Of a DNA stretch of 64,000 bases, positions 61,224 to 64,000 are shown piece by piece (position 1 is the stretch's first letter; each line of letters begins with the position of its first letter). The stretch covers positions 62,001 through 126,000 of the forward strand of contig NZ_OZ221288.1 of assembly GCF_965118125.1 (NCBI RefSeq), given 5' to 3'. The DNA is from Pararobbsia alpina_A. GTDB lineage: Bacteria > Pseudomonadota > Gammaproteobacteria > Burkholderiales > Burkholderiaceae. Both the position numbers and the translations under genes were made by a program. Under the pieces are notes generated by a model. It did not search any database and had not been told where the DNA came from. It worked only from the letters and a program-made list of their open reading frames with translations.

Positions 61224-63614
61224 TTAGACGGTCAATGTCAAACGGCTTGTGCCGGCCGGCAGGGTGACTTGCGTGCCATGCTGCATTGCCGCAATGCGGC
61301 ATACGTCCGTCTTCGAACCGGTCGTTTCGGTCACTTGCACGGCGCCCGATGCGATGTTCTGCAACGCCAGGGTGCAATCCCGCGTATTCCCTCCGAACTC
61401 CGCTACGAGCGTATTGCCGGTGCGGCTGACCTTCGCCGTCAGCACAACCTGTCCATCGAGCCCGCGCACGGTCGTCTCAGCCGTCTTGCCGTCACCCAGC
61501 GCATAAAGCCGCAGTTCAACGCCGTCCGCATAGTCATAGTCCGGCCGTGACGCATCCGCGCCGATCGCCAGCAGCGTATCCGGACGGACATAGATCGGCA
61601 CGCTCATAAACCCGTGCCGTTCCCGAAGCCACGTGCCGCCGGTGACTTCTTCGCCTGTGAACAGATGCGTCCAACGTCCGGCCGGCAGGTACACGTCGAC
61701 ATCGCCCGCCTCGCTGAACACCGGCGCGACCAGCACCGATGAGCCAAGCATGTACTGACGATCGAGGTAATCGCAGGCGCGATCGTTCGGATACTCGAGC
61801 ATCATCGCGCGCATCAGCGGCGTGCCTTCGCCTGCTGCAATGCTCGACTGGTCGTAGAGGTAGGGCATCAGCCGCGACTTCCACTGCGTGAAGTGCCGCA
61901 GCACTTCGACCGCTTCGTCGTCGAACAACCATGGAACGCGATACGACTTGCTTCCATGCAGGCGGCTGTGGCTCGACAGCAGCCCGAACGCGCACCAACG
62001 CTTGTACACGTGTGCCGGCGCCGTGTTCTCGAAGCCGCCGATGTCGTGGCTCCAGAAACCAAAGCCCGACAGACCCAGCGACAAACCGCCACGCAGGCTC
62101 TCGGCCATCGACTCATACGTCGAGTTGCAATCGCCGCCCCAATGCACCGGGAATTGCTGGCTACCCGCAGCCGCGGAACGCGCGAACAACACCGCATCGT
62201 CCTTGCCGCGTGCTTCGACCAGCACGTCGTGCACGACCTTGTTGTACAGGAACGCGTAGTAGTTATGCATGCGCTCCGGGTCGGAGCCGTCGTGATAGAC
62301 AACGTCCGTCGGGATCCGCTCGCCAAAGTCGGTCTTGAACGAATCGACACCCATCGCGAGCAGGCGGCGCAGATGGCCGGCGTACCACTCGGCCGCTTCT
62401 GGGTTCGTGAAGTCGACGATCGCCTGACCCGGTTGCCACTTGTCCCACTGCCACACGCTGCCGTCCGGGCGCTTGAGCAGGTAACCCTTCTGCTTGCCTT
62501 CGGCGAATAGCGGCGACGGCTGCGCGATATACGGGTTGATCCACACGCAGATATGCAGGCCCTTGTCCTTCAGGCGGCGCAACATGCCTTCGGGATCGGG
62601 GAACGTTTCCGGGTTCCACTCGAAGTCGCACCAATGAAAGGCGCGCATCCAGAAGCAGTCGAAGTGAAACACATGCAGTGGCAGATCGCGCTCACGCATG
62701 CCGTCGATAAAGCTGTTGACGGTCGCTTCGTCGTAGTTTGTTGTGAACGAGGTCGTGAGCCAGAGTCCGAATGACCAGGCCGGCGGCAACGTCGCGCGGC
62801 CCGTCAGGCGCGTGTAACGGTCGAGCACCTGCTTGGGCGTCGGACCGTCGATGATGAAGTACTCGAGGCCTTCGCCCGGCACGCTGAACTGTACCTTCGC
62901 CACCTTCTCGGTCGCGACTTCGAATTCGACGCGTTCCGGATGATTGACGAATACGCCGTAGCCGCGATTGGTCAGATAGAACGGAATGTTCTTGTACGCC
63001 TGCTCCGTGCCGGTGCCGCCGTCACGGTTCCACATGTCGATCGATTGACCGTTCTTGACGAGCGCAGCAAAGCGTTCGCCAAGGCCATACACCGTTTCGC
63101 CGACGCCAAGGTCGAGCCGCTCGAACACGTGCGTGCGACCACCGCTCTCGGTGACGTGGCCTGCCGCGCGGAATCCGCTACCCGTCAGGCGTTCACGCGC
63201 GGCGCCGCCTTGCCGATTCGCTTCGCCGATGACCGCGCTTTCACGCAGGAAGTCAATTGACCAGTCACCGCGGCGTGCGATACGGAACGTCAGCGATCCG
63301 CTCGTGAGCGTCGCTTCGTCTTCGGTCAGCGTGGTGCGGACCTTCAGTGCTTCGTCTTGATGAATGCCGAAATGCGGCCCTTGATCGAGCCCGCCCTGAT
63401 GACGCTCGATCCGCACGCCGATGATGCCTTCCTGTGGCGAATGCACGCGCAGCGTAAAGAGGGCGGTGTCGAGCTGATACGCACGCGAACTCACGTCGCG
63501 CGGCGCCGCGTAGATCAGCAATTCGTTGCCGCGCACCTGCACGTCGTGCACGTAGACGGGGTACATCACCTGCAAGCCTTCGTGGATCAGCCAGTTACCG
63601 TCGCTGATTTTCAT
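61224..63614 (-). CDS. yicI: GH31 alpha-xylosidase
   Basis: 796 aa. Near-identical motifs to E. coli YicI: N-terminal beta-sandwich, then (beta/alpha)8 barrel with KTDFGERIPTDV (nucleophile Asp about 427), FPVHWGGDC (acid/base Asp about 493), GLSGFGFWSHDIGG, WCAFGLLSSHSRLHGSKSYR, DYLDRQYMLG. Releases xylose from alpha-xylosides such as isoprimeverose of plant xyloglucan. The preceding ABC permease probably imports the substrate. Suggests a plant-associated lifestyle. Confidence 0.95.
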   Translation of the reverse strand: MKISDGNWLIHEGLQVMYPVYVHDVQVRGNELLIYAAPRDVSSRAYQLDTALFTLRVHSPQEGIIGVRIERHQGGLDQGPHFGIHQDEALKVRTTLTEDEATLTSGSLTFRIARRGDWSIDFLRESAVIGEANRQGGAARERLTGSGFRAAGHVTESGGRTHVFERLDLGVGETVYGLGERFAALVKNGQSIDMWNRDGGTGTEQAYKNIPFYLTNRGYGVFVNHPERVEFEVATEKVAKVQFSVPGEGLEYFIIDGPTPKQVLDRYTRLTGRATLPPAWSFGLWLTTSFTTNYDEATVNSFIDGMRERDLPLHVFHFDCFWMRAFHWCDFEWNPETFPDPEGMLRRLKDKGLHICVWINPYIAQPSPLFAEGKQKGYLLKRPDGSVWQWDKWQPGQAIVDFTNPEAAEWYAGHLRRLLAMGVDSFKTDFGERIPTDVVYHDGSDPERMHNYYAFLYNKVVHDVLVEARGKDDAVLFARSAAAGSQQFPVHWGGDCNSTYESMAESLRGGLSLGLSGFGFWSHDIGGFENTAPAHVYKRWCAFGLLSSHSRLHGSKSYRVPWLFDDEAVEVLRHFTQWKSRLMPYLYDQSSIAAGEGTPLMRAMMLEYPNDRACDYLDRQYMLGSSVLVAPVFSEAGDVDVYLPAGRWTHLFTGEEVTGGTWLRERHGFMSVPIYVRPDTLLAIGADASRPDYDYADGVELRLYALGDGKTAETTVRGLDGQVVLTAKVSRTGNTLVAEFGGNTRDCTLALQNIASGAVQVTETTGSKTDVCRIAAMQHGTQVTLPAGTSRLTLTV

Positions 63615-63862
63615 GGTGTGTCTCGTTTCGAATGACAGTCGGATGCCGTGGCACGTCCTGGCGGCGCAGGCCGTGCCTCGTGTGTTTCAAAAGGGGTGAC
63701 TCGCGCAGCGGTGCTTCGTGCAGTGCACTCGCTGCGGTTCAGGTACTGCTTGAATTCGCGGTGACCATCGATCTCGCCGGGCGGAGCGCTGCGAAATCGA
63801 AGGCGTGCTTCTGTACCGCGAGGATGTCCAGATCGATGCGTGTCTTGATCGTCGGGGAATCC
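63615..63862. other. Spacer between ABC permease and yicI
   Basis: About 250 bp. No ORF with features. It may carry a yicI promoter in addition to readthrough from the permease gene. Confidence 0.4.
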
Positions 63863-64000
63863 TTATTTGATGGCGCCGGCCGTCAGGCCGCCGACGATGC
63901 GTCGTTGCAGCAGCATGAAGATGCCCAGAATCGGCGTCACGTAGATCGCGGAGTAGGTCATGATCCCGATCCAGTCCGTATTGGTCGCGCCGACGAAGGC
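63863..64000 (-). CDS. Carbohydrate ABC transporter permease, MalG type (C-terminal end)
   Basis: The last 45 residues of a gene that continues past the window's right edge. A hydrophobic span (MTYSAIYVTPILGIFMLLQR) ends with RRIVGGLTAGAIK, the almost invariant C-terminus of CUT1-family MalG-type permeases. Same strand and 248 bp upstream of yicI, so it probably belongs to an alpha-glucoside or alpha-xyloside import and hydrolysis operon. Confidence 0.85.
   Translation of the reverse strand, partial: AFVGATNTDWIGIMTYSAIYVTPILGIFMLLQRRIVGGLTAGAIK

Overview
This 64-kb window is a stretch of chromosome from a Burkholderiales bacterium (Burkholderiaceae, Burkholderia/Paraburkholderia-like). The evidence is high GC content, a phasin, lpiA/mprF-acvB, a DUF4148 protein, the pairing of DUF3034 with an exported truncated globin, and many LysR, AraC, MarR and TetR regulators. 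I assign no species. I found no rRNA, tRNA, CRISPR array, transposase or prophage.

Layout. 1-9.8 kb: the end of a NodT-type outer-membrane efflux channel, pyruvate dehydrogenase (quinone) poxB, a Gfo/Idh oxidoreductase plus sugar-isomerase pair divergent from an AraC regulator, a 45-aa membrane peptide, an AsmA protein, a thioredoxin-like protein and an SDR. 10-16.5 kb: a LysR regulator, an F-box plus ankyrin protein, an SDR/TetR divergent pair, a Tat-exported acid phosphatase or phospholipase-C-like enzyme, and a PRC-barrel protein behind a sigma-54 promoter. 16.5-21 kb: cystathionine beta-synthase and gamma-lyase (reverse transsulfuration), an ACT-like protein and three small ORFs. 21.4-26.1 kb: a four-gene run of DUF3034, exported truncated globin, cupredoxin-like protein and GGDEF-EAL protein. 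26.3-35 kb: a DHA2 efflux pump, ribA, the mprF-acvB lipid operon and an EAL phosphodiesterase. 35-44.5 kb: a carboxylesterase, two EamA transporters with AraC and MarR regulators, and a very large PAS-GAF-GGDEF-EAL protein. 44.6-51.4 kb: a ribose-type sugar ABC operon, three small exported proteins, an SDR and a DUF4148 protein.

51.6-55.6 kb is the most interesting block. It is a bufferin (copper-binding RiPP) locus carrying two different precursor classes, BufA1 with 4 Cys and BufA2 with 6 Cys. It has one MNIO enzyme (BufB), one BufC, one DoxX-type BufD, and an alpha/beta hydrolase whose nucleophile elbow has Asp instead of Ser. 55.9-64 kb: a phasin, glycogen synthesis glgC-glgA, a Ser/Thr dehydratase, a GNAT acetyltransferase, a YicI-type alpha-xylosidase and the end of a carbohydrate ABC permease.

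Themes that link genes are carbon storage and sugar use (phasin, glgCA, yicI, two ABC systems), envelope and metal stress (mprF-acvB, bufferins, AsmA, exported phosphatase), and c-di-GMP turnover (three proteins). Noncoding curiosities are a 10-copy 11-bp array upstream of mprF, a four-copy tandem duplication of a gene's last codons including its stop, and a structured AT-rich leader with a terminator before one EamA gene. All functional calls come from reading motifs in the sequence; no database search was run.
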